Source: CAKSQF01 sp964568425 | Lineage (GTDB): Bacteria > Bacillota > Clostridia > Oscillospirales > CAG-272 | Assembly (NCBI GenBank): GCA_964568425.1 | Contig: CAZMPO010000004.1 | Location: forward strand, 1-64,000 | DNA length: 64,000 nucleotides | Direction: 5' to 3' | Shown: positions 31,182-38,236 of the stretch, in pieces | Layout of the letters: every line of letters begins with the position of its first letter | How positions within the stretch are numbered: the stretch's first letter is position 1 | Translations under genes and position numbers: made by a program | Notes under the pieces: model-generated | Told to the model about the DNA's origin: nothing | The model's input: only the letters and a program-made list of their open reading frames with translations | The model's database searches: none

Positions 31182-32021
31182 TTACTTATCAAAATGTTTG
31201 TTGACGAGTACAAAAGCGATAATATATACCGCCGCGGTGCATGCGTTTGATATAAATGCAAGCGGAAATGTTGTGATGTTCATTAAGGCGTCGATCGTCG
31301 TCAGTGCCGAGCATATCCCGCAAATGAGCATCCAAACCTTCGCACCTTTCACACTTACAAGCGAGTTGTCGTTGTTTCCTGCCGATATGTAAAGAGATTT
31401 TGCAAATTTGTGCATTTTTCCGATACCAAGCACATTGACAAGCGCGACCACGATAGCGGCAAGTATAAGTACTATGCCTATCGCCACGATTACGATTGCC
31501 AGCATCTCGGATCCGAAATCTATCGTGTTAAGAAAGCTGTTGAACGCATATTCGAATTCATCAAACTCGTAGATTATGTTGAGTTCCCTAAGCAGGTCTT
31601 TTATTTCGCCCATCGAAGCTGCGATCACGCCGGAAAGTGCTGTTACCAAAATACCGGAGAATGTCATAAGCCCGAACAGAACCCAGTCGATGATATATGA
31701 CGCCCAGATCGTTCCGCTAATTCTGCGCATGCTGTCAATGTCGATTTGATCTTTGCGCCCCTTTGCCCACACCATCCACAAAAAGATCGTGAACAGTATG
31801 CCGAGCAGATTAAGATTTCCGCTAAACAGACCCGTACCGACCGCTATCGTTTCGAGTATGCACAGAACCAGGAAAACATCGTCCTTCAGCATCGCAAGTG
31901 CCTTGTCACGAACGGTCGGAGTCGGCGGCGTAAACATCTGATCTGCGGCTGTATCCTTGCCGCATGCAGGGCAGAATCTGAACGTTCCATCCTCTTCATA
32001 TCCGCAATTATTGCATTTCAT
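31182..32021 (-). CDS. Zinc-ribbon membrane protein, function unknown
   Basis: A 279-aa protein with an N-terminal zinc ribbon (M-K-C-N-N-C-G-Y and F-C-P-A-C-G, residues 1-22) on a short linker, then about five hydrophobic segments in two groups (around 50-85, 105-135, 175-205 and 225-275). This architecture is common in Clostridia without a known role. Start at ATG 32021 with GGGAGG upstream; a longer frame to 32060 lacks a binding site. It is convergent with the cohesin/dockerin operon. Confidence 0.75.
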   Translation of the reverse strand: MKCNNCGYEEDGTFRFCPACGKDTAADQMFTPPTPTVRDKALAMLKDDVFLVLCILETIAVGTGLFSGNLNLLGILFTIFLWMVWAKGRKDQIDIDSMRRISGTIWASYIIDWVLFGLMTFSGILVTALSGVIAASMGEIKDLLRELNIIYEFDEFEYAFNSFLNTIDFGSEMLAIVIVAIGIVLILAAIVVALVNVLGIGKMHKFAKSLYISAGNNDNSLVSVKGAKVWMLICGICSALTTIDALMNITTFPLAFISNACTAAVYIIAFVLVNKHFDK

Positions 32022-32059
32022 TTCTAAACCCTCCCGAAATGTCTTATTATTGCACTCCA

Positions 32060-32088
32060 ATTATACCATAAAAATTATAATAAATCAA
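32060..32088 (-). promoter_or_regulatory. Promoter of the zinc-ribbon membrane protein gene
   Basis: Minus-strand TTGATT (32088-32083) and TATAAT (32065-32060), 17-bp spacer. Confidence 0.7.
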
Positions 32089-32096
32089 GTGTTTTA

Positions 32097-32453
32097 TTAT
32101 AATTTGTCTGATTTTTCGGATTTTTCTTCGTCAATGTAAATGGCGGAGATGTCCCCCATGAAGATCAGCTTGCCGTCGATCTTGATCGTCTGAAATGTCA
32201 GATCGATCGCACCTATTCTTCCGCTTTCCGCAACATAACGCCGTCCGTCGTAATATCTCACGCACGCCTGCATCCCGACGCGCGCCGCGAGCAGGCGATC
32301 GTTTATTTGTGCGGCGACATAATCGGACAACTCGATCCGCTCCTCGACCTTGTCTGCCTCGATGCGCCTGAGGGTAGGGGATAACTCCGGCAGAGCGGCG
32401 TATGGTGCGAACTGCTTTGCCCGCTCGGGGATCGGCATCTTTTTTCTATTCAC
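32097..32453 (-). CDS. YolD-like protein
   Basis: A 118-aa protein of the YolD-like family, found next to Y-family polymerases in Bacillota and thought to act with them in the SOS response. The family start R-A-K-Q-F-A-P-Y-A-A-L and the later C-V-R-Y-Y-D-G-R-R-Y and I-K-I-D-G-K-L-I-F-M-G-D-I-S-A-I are visible. It overlaps the end of the polymerase gene by 8 bp, so it is co-expressed from the LexA-controlled promoter. Confidence 0.85.
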   Translation of the reverse strand: MNRKKMPIPERAKQFAPYAALPELSPTLRRIEADKVEERIELSDYVAAQINDRLLAARVGMQACVRYYDGRRYVAESGRIGAIDLTFQTIKIDGKLIFMGDISAIYIDEEKSEKSDKL

Positions 32454-33717
32454 CGCTCTTGTGACCTCCTATTTGTGAGTTTCGCTCACGCATCGTCGCC
32501 TCGGGCTCGAAGCTGACCATCTTTAACACCGAATTTTTGCCAAATCGCTTTTTTATCGACAAAATCGTCGTTTGAAGTCGCCTTTCGCGTTCAAGTGCGG
32601 CAATATCGGTAAAAAGATCGTATTCTATATCAACATCTCTCGTCAGTCGGCAGAATGCGATGCTGATCTTGCGTATCTTTGCTGATCTGTCAACGATCTT
32701 TTCATAAAGCTCCATAAAGGTCGATATCAGCACGCTGGCGGCACTTGTCGGGCTCGGAAGCGTAAGACTGCCATGCGAGTTTTCGACCCTGTATCGCGTA
32801 GAATAGCCGATGTCGAGCATGACGCACCGCACGAGCACGCCTCTTTCGATAAGCGACAGCGCAAGATTGTCGACCATCTCCTTGATGATCGTTTTCGCCT
32901 CGTCATAACTGTAGTCGCGCGGCAGGACTTGCCCCGATGATATCGAGCTTGTTTGGGGCGAATACGCCTTTATGTCCGCAATTGATGTCGGCTCGCGTCC
33001 CCACGCGTGATCGATCAGCAGTTCGCCGTCAATGCCGAATAACTTGTATATGAGATCCTCGGGTGCTCTCGCGATGTCCCCCATCGTGTATATCAGATGC
33101 TTTTCGAGCCTTGCCGCAGTTCCCGACCCGACTCGCCAAAAATCGGTCAGCGGACGGTGCTCCCACAAGGTCTCCTTGTAAATTTCCTCATCTAAGTACC
33201 CGATGAAGCTTGGCGAATGCTTTGCCATGATGTCGAGCGCGATCTTGGCAAGATACATATTTGTCCCGATCCCGCAGGTCGCACGAACGCCGATTTTCTC
33301 ATAAATTTCGTTCATGATAAAATCGGCAAGCTCCCATGGTGATTTTCCGTATAGCGACAGATAATGCGTCGCGTCGATGAATACCTCGTCGATCGAATAA
33401 ATGTGCATGTCGCTTGCCGAAAAATATTTAAGATAAAGGCTGTATATGCGCGCCGAATAATCGATGTACAGCTTCATTCGGGGCGGTGCGGTGATGTAAT
33501 TTATTGATTTCGGTATTTCATAGACCCTGCATCTGTTTCTCACTCCCAGAGCCTTCATCGCGGGCGTGACAGCCAGACATATCGTCCCCTCGGTCCGCTC
33601 GGGATCGGCAACCACAAGCAATGTCTTCATCGGATCGAGTCCGCGCTCAACGCATTCGACCGATGCAAAAAATGATTTTAGGTCTATCACAAAATATGTT
33701 TTGTCTTCACCGCTCAT
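32446..33717 (-). CDS. Y-family DNA polymerase (UvrX/YqjW type)
   Basis: Error-prone translesion polymerase of the DinB/UmuC superfamily, 423 aa. F-V-I-D-L-K-S-F-F-A-S-V-E at residues 9-21 and Y-S-I-D-E-V-F-I-D near residue 107 provide the catalytic acidic residues; the little-finger region follows after about residue 240. Start at ATG 33717 with GGAGGTGAGG upstream; a longer frame to 33774 overlaps the promoter. The LexA box, promoter and yolD partner place it in the DNA-damage response, matching the Bacillus uvrX-yolD arrangement. Confidence 0.9.
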   Translation of the reverse strand: MSGEDKTYFVIDLKSFFASVECVERGLDPMKTLLVVADPERTEGTICLAVTPAMKALGVRNRCRVYEIPKSINYITAPPRMKLYIDYSARIYSLYLKYFSASDMHIYSIDEVFIDATHYLSLYGKSPWELADFIMNEIYEKIGVRATCGIGTNMYLAKIALDIMAKHSPSFIGYLDEEIYKETLWEHRPLTDFWRVGSGTAARLEKHLIYTMGDIARAPEDLIYKLFGIDGELLIDHAWGREPTSIADIKAYSPQTSSISSGQVLPRDYSYDEAKTIIKEMVDNLALSLIERGVLVRCVMLDIGYSTRYRVENSHGSLTLPSPTSAASVLISTFMELYEKIVDRSAKIRKISIAFCRLTRDVDIEYDLFTDIAALERERRLQTTILSIKKRFGKNSVLKMVSFEPEATMRERNSQIGGHKSGE

Positions 33718-33753
33718 GATAACCTCACCTCCTCGGACGCTCTCTTTATATAT

Positions 33754-33782
33754 ATTATACCACATATATCGCAAAATGTCAA
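33754..33782 (-). promoter_or_regulatory. Promoter of the polymerase-yolD operon
   Basis: Minus-strand TTGACA (33782-33777) and TATAAT (33759-33754), 17-bp spacer. Confidence 0.85.
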
Positions 33783-33795
33783 GAACAAATGTTCG
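33782..33795 (-). promoter_or_regulatory. LexA (SOS) box
   Basis: Minus strand CGAAC-ATTT-GTTCT matches the Bacillota LexA consensus CGAAC-N4-GTTCG at all but the last base. It abuts the -35 hexamer of the polymerase promoter. It also lies 13 bp upstream of the -35 of the divergent azlC promoter and so could influence that as well. Confidence 0.85.
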
Positions 33796-33807
33796 TAAAA
33801 TTGCCTC

Positions 33808-33836
33808 TTGACAGATGGTAATTTTAGGTGTATAAT
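33808..33836 (+). promoter_or_regulatory. Promoter of azlCD
   Basis: Perfect TTGACA (33808-33813) and TATAAT (33831-33836), 17-bp spacer, 43 nt before azlC. Confidence 0.82.
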
Positions 33837-33878
33837 ATATAGTCGATAACCCCCAAAAACGGAGAAGATTTACAAATC

Positions 33879-34628
33879 ATGGCAGATAAAATTGATAAAA
33901 TAATAGAAAAGAAAGAAAATTTTTCGGAATATACACGAGGCATGAAAAACGGCATACCGATCTGCCTCGGATATTTCGCGGTCTCGTTTTCGCTCGGTCT
34001 TGCCGCAGGACGGTCGGGGTTTGATGTCTTTTCGGCATCGCTCTCAAGCTTGCTCCTGAACGCATCAGCCGGCGGATACGCGCTCTTTTCGGCGTTCGCG
34101 GGCGGTGTCGGCTATCTCCAGACCGCCCTGTCGATCGCCGTTGCAAATATGCGATATCTCCTCATGTCGTGTGCGCTGTCCGAAAAGCTCGACGGGCGGA
34201 CGAAAACCTGGCATAGAGCTTTGCTTGGATTTGCGGTGACCGATGAGATGTTCGGCATCGGCATCATGCAGAGCAAAAAGCTGAATCCCTATTTTTACCT
34301 CGGAATGATGACCCTCGCCGTGCCCGGATGGTGTGTCGGAACGGGCGTGGGCGTCGCGGTGGGGAATATAATCGGCGTGAAGCTCCAAAGCGCGCTCGGT
34401 GTGAGCCTCTACGGAATGTTTGTCGCATCTGTAGTTCCCGCAGCCAAGCGAAACGCCAAAATTGCCGCCGTCGTTTTGACATCGGCGATCTTGTCACTCG
34501 TTTTTTCGCTGTTGCCGATTCTCAGCACACTGTCCGAGAGCATCAGAGTGATCATTCTGACAGTGATCATCGCGGCCGGTGCGGCGATCCTGTTTCCGAT
34601 AAAGGAGGAGAATGCAAATGAACATTGA
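33879..34628 (+). CDS. azlC: AzlC family branched-chain amino acid exporter subunit
   Basis: Large membrane subunit (249 aa) of the AzlCD exporter, which pumps out branched-chain amino acids and analogues. Typical features are the early G-I-P-I-C-L-G-Y-F-A-V-S-F-S-L-G segment near residue 27, the A-V-A-N-M-R-Y-L-L-M-S motif near residue 87, V-T-D-E-M-F near residue 120, and six to seven transmembrane helices. azlD follows with a 11-bp overlap. A strong promoter lies upstream. Confidence 0.92.
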   Translation: MADKIDKIIEKKENFSEYTRGMKNGIPICLGYFAVSFSLGLAAGRSGFDVFSASLSSLLLNASAGGYALFSAFAGGVGYLQTALSIAVANMRYLLMSCALSEKLDGRTKTWHRALLGFAVTDEMFGIGIMQSKKLNPYFYLGMMTLAVPGWCVGTGVGVAVGNIIGVKLQSALGVSLYGMFVASVVPAAKRNAKIAAVVLTSAILSLVFSLLPILSTLSESIRVIILTVIIAAGAAILFPIKEENANEH

Positions 34629-34923
34629 ACTTTATATGTATATTCTCGTCGCGGCTGCTGTAACATATGTCATCCGCATTTTGCCGCTGACACTTATCAA
34701 AAAGCCGATAAAGAACAAATTTATCCGCTCGTTTCTCTACTATCTGCCATATGTGACGCTTACGGTAATGGCATTTCCCGCAATCATACACGCAACCTCG
34801 TCACCGATCTCGGGACTCATCGCACTCGCCGTCGGCGTTGTCACCGCACTCTTTTCAGGAAATTTGTTTATCGTCTCGGCGGCATCCTGCGTCAGCGTGC
34901 TTCTTGTTGAACTTTTTATATAA
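34618..34923 (+). CDS. azlD: AzlD family branched-chain amino acid exporter subunit
   Basis: Small membrane subunit (101 aa) paired with AzlC. Three to four hydrophobic helices with the family's A-A-A-V-T-Y-V-I-R-I-L-P-L near residue 13 and the L-Y-Y-L-P-Y-V-T-L-T-V-M-A-F-P block near residue 40. I start at ATG 34618, 9 nt after GGAGG; ATG 34612 is too close to that site. It overlaps the end of azlC, so translation is coupled. Confidence 0.92.
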   Translation: MNIELYMYILVAAAVTYVIRILPLTLIKKPIKNKFIRSFLYYLPYVTLTVMAFPAIIHATSSPISGLIALAVGVVTALFSGNLFIVSAASCVSVLLVELFI

Positions 34924-34928
34924 AGATC

Positions 34929-35150
34929 ATGCATGATATATGGAACCCGTGGCACGGATGCGGAAATGGCACATCGCTCGGGCATGAACTTTGTCGGCAG
35001 GGAAATAGATTGGAAGCTCACCGATAAAATGGGCATACCGATCGAGCCTGTGAACTTCATGTCCCGTACTACGACAAAAACTGCTTTGACTGCGGCTCAA
35101 GACCGATCTGTAACGGCTGCTCGCAATGCAAAAAATGTACGGCTCAATAA
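34929..35150 (+). pseudogene. Remnant of a DUF5131 (phage Gp37/Gp68-type) gene
   Basis: ATG at 34929 gives M-H-D-I-W-N-P-W-H-G-C, which matches the start of the DUF5131 family as I recall it, then the reading is lost. The next frame carries G-M-N-F-V-G-R-E-I-D-W-K-L-T-D-K-M-G (from about 34983), and after a one-base deletion near 35056 the first frame resumes as L-H-V-P-Y-Y-D-K-N-C-F-D-C-G-S and ends with a Cys-rich tail at the stop 35148-35150. The middle of the gene is missing and at least one frameshift is present. Family proteins are radical-SAM-like and of unclear function. Confidence 0.65.
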
Positions 35151-35187
35151 AAACCACCTTGCGGATCCAAATCCGCAAGGTGGTTTT
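35150..35187. terminator. Hairpin terminator, left copy flanking the RM gene
   Basis: A perfect 17-bp stem (35150-35166 with 35171-35187) between the DUF5131 remnant and the RM gene, usable from both sides. Its 28-nt core (35155-35182) differs by one base from the hairpin at 38176-38203. Confidence 0.85.
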
Positions 35188-35281
35188 GTGTACAACATAA
35201 TTTAGTTTGTGCGCCGAACCCGCCCGCGCAGGATCTAAATCACGCGGCGATCGTTGCTTGTGGGTGTTTTGCGATGTGCGA

Positions 35282-38050
35282 TTAGTTGCCTTGCTTGGTC
35301 AGCTGTTGATACATCTTCATAAGCTCAGCCACGCAGGTGCTTTCGGTCATGGTCTTTACATCAAACCCATACGCCTGCATAACGGCACGGTCGTTTGCTT
35401 GGTGTGCGCGACGTAATTCGGGCGGCATGGTGACCTCATCGTAGAGATCGGCAAGCGAGCAATCGGGATAGATCGCACGCGCGTCAAGAATTGCCTGCGC
35501 AGTCTGCTCGATCCTTGCTTTCTGTCCGTCGGTAGGTGTCGGCCATGGGAAGTTGTTGTAGACGATGTCTTTAGAATACCTGTAATCGCTTTTTAACCGC
35601 CCGCATACTGCACGCATCCAAGCCATATGAACATTGGAGGTTAAAACGCCAAAGTGGTACAAAGATGCTTCATCAATATAATTGGTTGCGTTTGTATAGA
35701 CAACTCCCTTGGTTAGATAGCCTAACGGAATATACTTTCTCCGTTCAGATGATACTACCGGTACAAGTATACTGTTTCCCTTTGGAATATTTGCAATAAA
35801 ATACATTGCAGGAGTGTCTTGCAAAGAGCGAGTGAGTTCAGCGTCACTGTTTTTTCTATATTCATATACCCGATTGACTCGTTCATAAATGCCTTTACAA
35901 TTTTTAATAACACTCGGAGGGCAGTCCTGCAGATATAAACAATATTTTTTCTGGCGATTGTTCAAGAAAGCATCTGCATTGCAATATTCTAATATATATG
36001 GTGTTGCTTCTGGATAAATGCTAAGAAATTCTTCTTTTTCAGCTTTGGATTGAAAAATAAAATTTCCACCGTCAATGAGTTGAGACCCCTTCGTCATATG
36101 TGGTATTTGCGGAGATATTGGAGCTCTTCGCTTTGCCAAGAATACATTTGGAGAATCAATGAGATATGCATTTATGTTTTCAACTATTGTTTGTCGTTCT
36201 CTGGAAAACAGTATTTTCTGTTTTCTGTGTTTTTTTCCGTAGCCAATAATTACACAGTGTACTGCGGCTGTATCGTTGGATTGACTTTCCCATTTGAATG
36301 TACTATGAGCAAAATTGATGCAATAATTCATATCAAAAATAGGTTGCCACAGCAATGGAACTTGTTCACCTTGCGAAATAGAATTTGTTGAAACGAAAGC
36401 AATTTCGACATTATACATGGTAGTACAAAAAGTGGCCGCTTTTTTATACCAGCATGCTACATAATCCAATTTTCCTCCGTCTTTGCCAAGAATCATTTCT
36501 TTGTCTTTGCGCTGAGATGCATCGCATAGTTTAGCCCCCACAAACGGCGGGTTGCCCATGATATAGTTCAGCTTATCCTTCGGCACGACGCTCTCCCAGT
36601 CAATGCGGAGCGCGTTGCCCTCTATAATATTTGCGTAAGATTTCAGCGGCAGGAAATCAAGATTGACATTCATTATCTCCTCAGTCTCTTTCATCATCTG
36701 CGACTCGGCGATCCAAAGGGCTGTTTTGGCGACTGTCACGGCAAAATCATTGATCTCGATACCATAAAACTGACCGATAGATACCTTGATAATATCGCCG
36801 AAATTGAGAAGGATCTGCCCGTCGGTCACAAGTTCAAGAACTTCGTTCTCCAATCGGCGCAGAGACACATATGTTTCGGTCAAAAAATTGCCCGAGCCGC
36901 AGGCGGGGTCGAAAAATGTAAGTTTAGACAATTTCTCGCGGAACGCCTCGGCTCTGTCTTTTCGGATCTTGGGCACTTTCAGTGTCTTTATCTCAGCAAA
37001 TTCTTCGCGAAGTTCGTCAAGAAACAGAGGATCAATGACCTTATGTATATTTTTGACAGAGGTATAGTGCATACCTCCGCTGCGTCGGGTTTCGGGGTTC
37101 AATGTAGATTCAAACACCGCGCCAAAGATCGTGGGGCTGATCTGTGACCAATCGAAATCCTCGCTTGCCTTGCGGAGCAAAAGATCGACGATCTCCTGCG
37201 TAAAGTTGGGGATCTCAATATTTTCATCGGCAAAAAGACCGCCGTTGACATAAGGGAAGGAAGCCAAAGTGTCATCCATATAAGGGTCGCGATCGGCGAT
37301 TTTGGTATCAAGAACGCGGAACAGGTCGATCAGGGCACGGCGGACATCCTTGGGCGCAAACTCCTTGAGATAATTATGGAATTTAAGGTGGTCACCAAAT
37401 ATGCCCGCATCCTCGGCATAGAGGCAGAAAACAAGCCGCACACAAAGGATATTAAGGCTGTGAAGCGAAGACTTGTCGTCGGGCTTGATATACTGCTTCA
37501 AAATAGCTTCGTAAAGCCTTCCGACAAGGTCACCGGCTTGGATGGAGATCTCTTCCTCGCGACGAATGAGTTCGCTCTTTTCTTCTGCAAGAAAATCAAA
37601 TCGATAGTATTCCTTCGCAAGATCTCTAAGCATAATGCTTTCGGGTTCGCCGGTCGGTCTTTCCATATCATAGATGAGAAATTCCTCAAAGTTGCAGGTG
37701 ACTATCCAGCGCGGACGCTGTGAATAAGGCAGTGCGGCAGAATATCTTTGCGCTTGCTGAAACGGGGTGAGCAGGCTGCCGTCAGACTGTTTGATGGGGC
37801 TTCGAAGATTTAAGCCCTTCTTTTTCTGCTCAATAAGGACGTGAGTTGAAGGAATGTAGCAGTCAATAAAACTTGTATGATCAAGCTTTACGCGTTCCTC
37901 AAAGAAAATAAATTTTTCTGGCTCGGCAACACCGAGAATGTCGCGTACAAAGGACATCCAAAAGGGTTGGCTGTCGCTTTTTTCATCGCCGCGGTCTCTC
38001 CAATATTCACCAAAAGCCTTCGCGGCTTTCTTTCTGTCTGTTTCCGTCAT
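35282..38050 (-). CDS. MmeI-like type IIL restriction-modification enzyme
   Basis: A 922-aa single-chain enzyme that should both cut DNA and methylate adenine. The N-terminal nuclease motif is D63-x10-E74-x-K76 (D-C-Y-I-P and I-E-Q-K-K-K). The methyltransferase part has motif I D-P-A-C-G-S-G-N-F (381-389) and motif IV N-P-P-F (500-503). The C-terminal part (about 520-800) is the expected target-recognition region. Length matches MmeI (about 919 aa), in which specificity lies in that region and one strand is methylated for protection. DNA for residues about 523-803 (36480-35640) is clearly more AT-rich than the rest, suggesting exchange of the recognition domain. Its own promoter lies at 38091-38119. 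Confidence 0.88.
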   Translation of the reverse strand: MTETDRKKAAKAFGEYWRDRGDEKSDSQPFWMSFVRDILGVAEPEKFIFFEERVKLDHTSFIDCYIPSTHVLIEQKKKGLNLRSPIKQSDGSLLTPFQQAQRYSAALPYSQRPRWIVTCNFEEFLIYDMERPTGEPESIMLRDLAKEYYRFDFLAEEKSELIRREEEISIQAGDLVGRLYEAILKQYIKPDDKSSLHSLNILCVRLVFCLYAEDAGIFGDHLKFHNYLKEFAPKDVRRALIDLFRVLDTKIADRDPYMDDTLASFPYVNGGLFADENIEIPNFTQEIVDLLLRKASEDFDWSQISPTIFGAVFESTLNPETRRSGGMHYTSVKNIHKVIDPLFLDELREEFAEIKTLKVPKIRKDRAEAFREKLSKLTFFDPACGSGNFLTETYVSLRRLENEVLELVTDGQILLNFGDIIKVSIGQFYGIEINDFAVTVAKTALWIAESQMMKETEEIMNVNLDFLPLKSYANIIEGNALRIDWESVVPKDKLNYIMGNPPFVGAKLCDASQRKDKEMILGKDGGKLDYVACWYKKAATFCTTMYNVEIAFVSTNSISQGEQVPLLWQPIFDMNYCINFAHSTFKWESQSNDTAAVHCVIIGYGKKHRKQKILFSRERQTIVENINAYLIDSPNVFLAKRRAPISPQIPHMTKGSQLIDGGNFIFQSKAEKEEFLSIYPEATPYILEYCNADAFLNNRQKKYCLYLQDCPPSVIKNCKGIYERVNRVYEYRKNSDAELTRSLQDTPAMYFIANIPKGNSILVPVVSSERRKYIPLGYLTKGVVYTNATNYIDEASLYHFGVLTSNVHMAWMRAVCGRLKSDYRYSKDIVYNNFPWPTPTDGQKARIEQTAQAILDARAIYPDCSLADLYDEVTMPPELRRAHQANDRAVMQAYGFDVKTMTESTCVAELMKMYQQLTKQGN

Positions 38051-38090
38051 TTTAACCTCGCAAAAGTGTCTGTGACTGTTTATTTCCTAC

Positions 38091-38119
38091 ATTATATCAC
38101 ACAACAAAGGAAAAATCAA
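38091..38119 (-). promoter_or_regulatory. Promoter of the RM gene
   Basis: Minus-strand TTGATT (38119-38114) and TATAAT (38096-38091), 17-bp spacer, 41 nt before the start. Confidence 0.75.
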
Positions 38120-38169
38120 TAATTTTTCGAATTTTGCAAAAGGAAATTTGAGACACAGATATCTTCATC

Positions 38170-38209
38170 AAAAATCACCTTGCGGACCCAAATCCGCAAG
38201 GTGATTTTT
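38170..38209 (-). terminator. Terminator of ppdK, right copy flanking the RM gene
   Basis: A perfect 17-bp stem (38170-38186 with 38193-38209) downstream of ppdK, with T-rich arms. Its core is nearly identical to the hairpin at 35155-35182. Confidence 0.88.
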
Positions 38210-38236
38210 ATGCGTCGGTCACATCAGACCGAGAAA

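Noticed and set aside
35282..38050. A BREX PglX or type I HsdM methyltransferase
   Set aside because: The D-x10-E-x-K nuclease motif at the N terminus, the single-chain length near 920 aa and the absence of BREX or hsdR/hsdS neighbours favour an MmeI-type enzyme.
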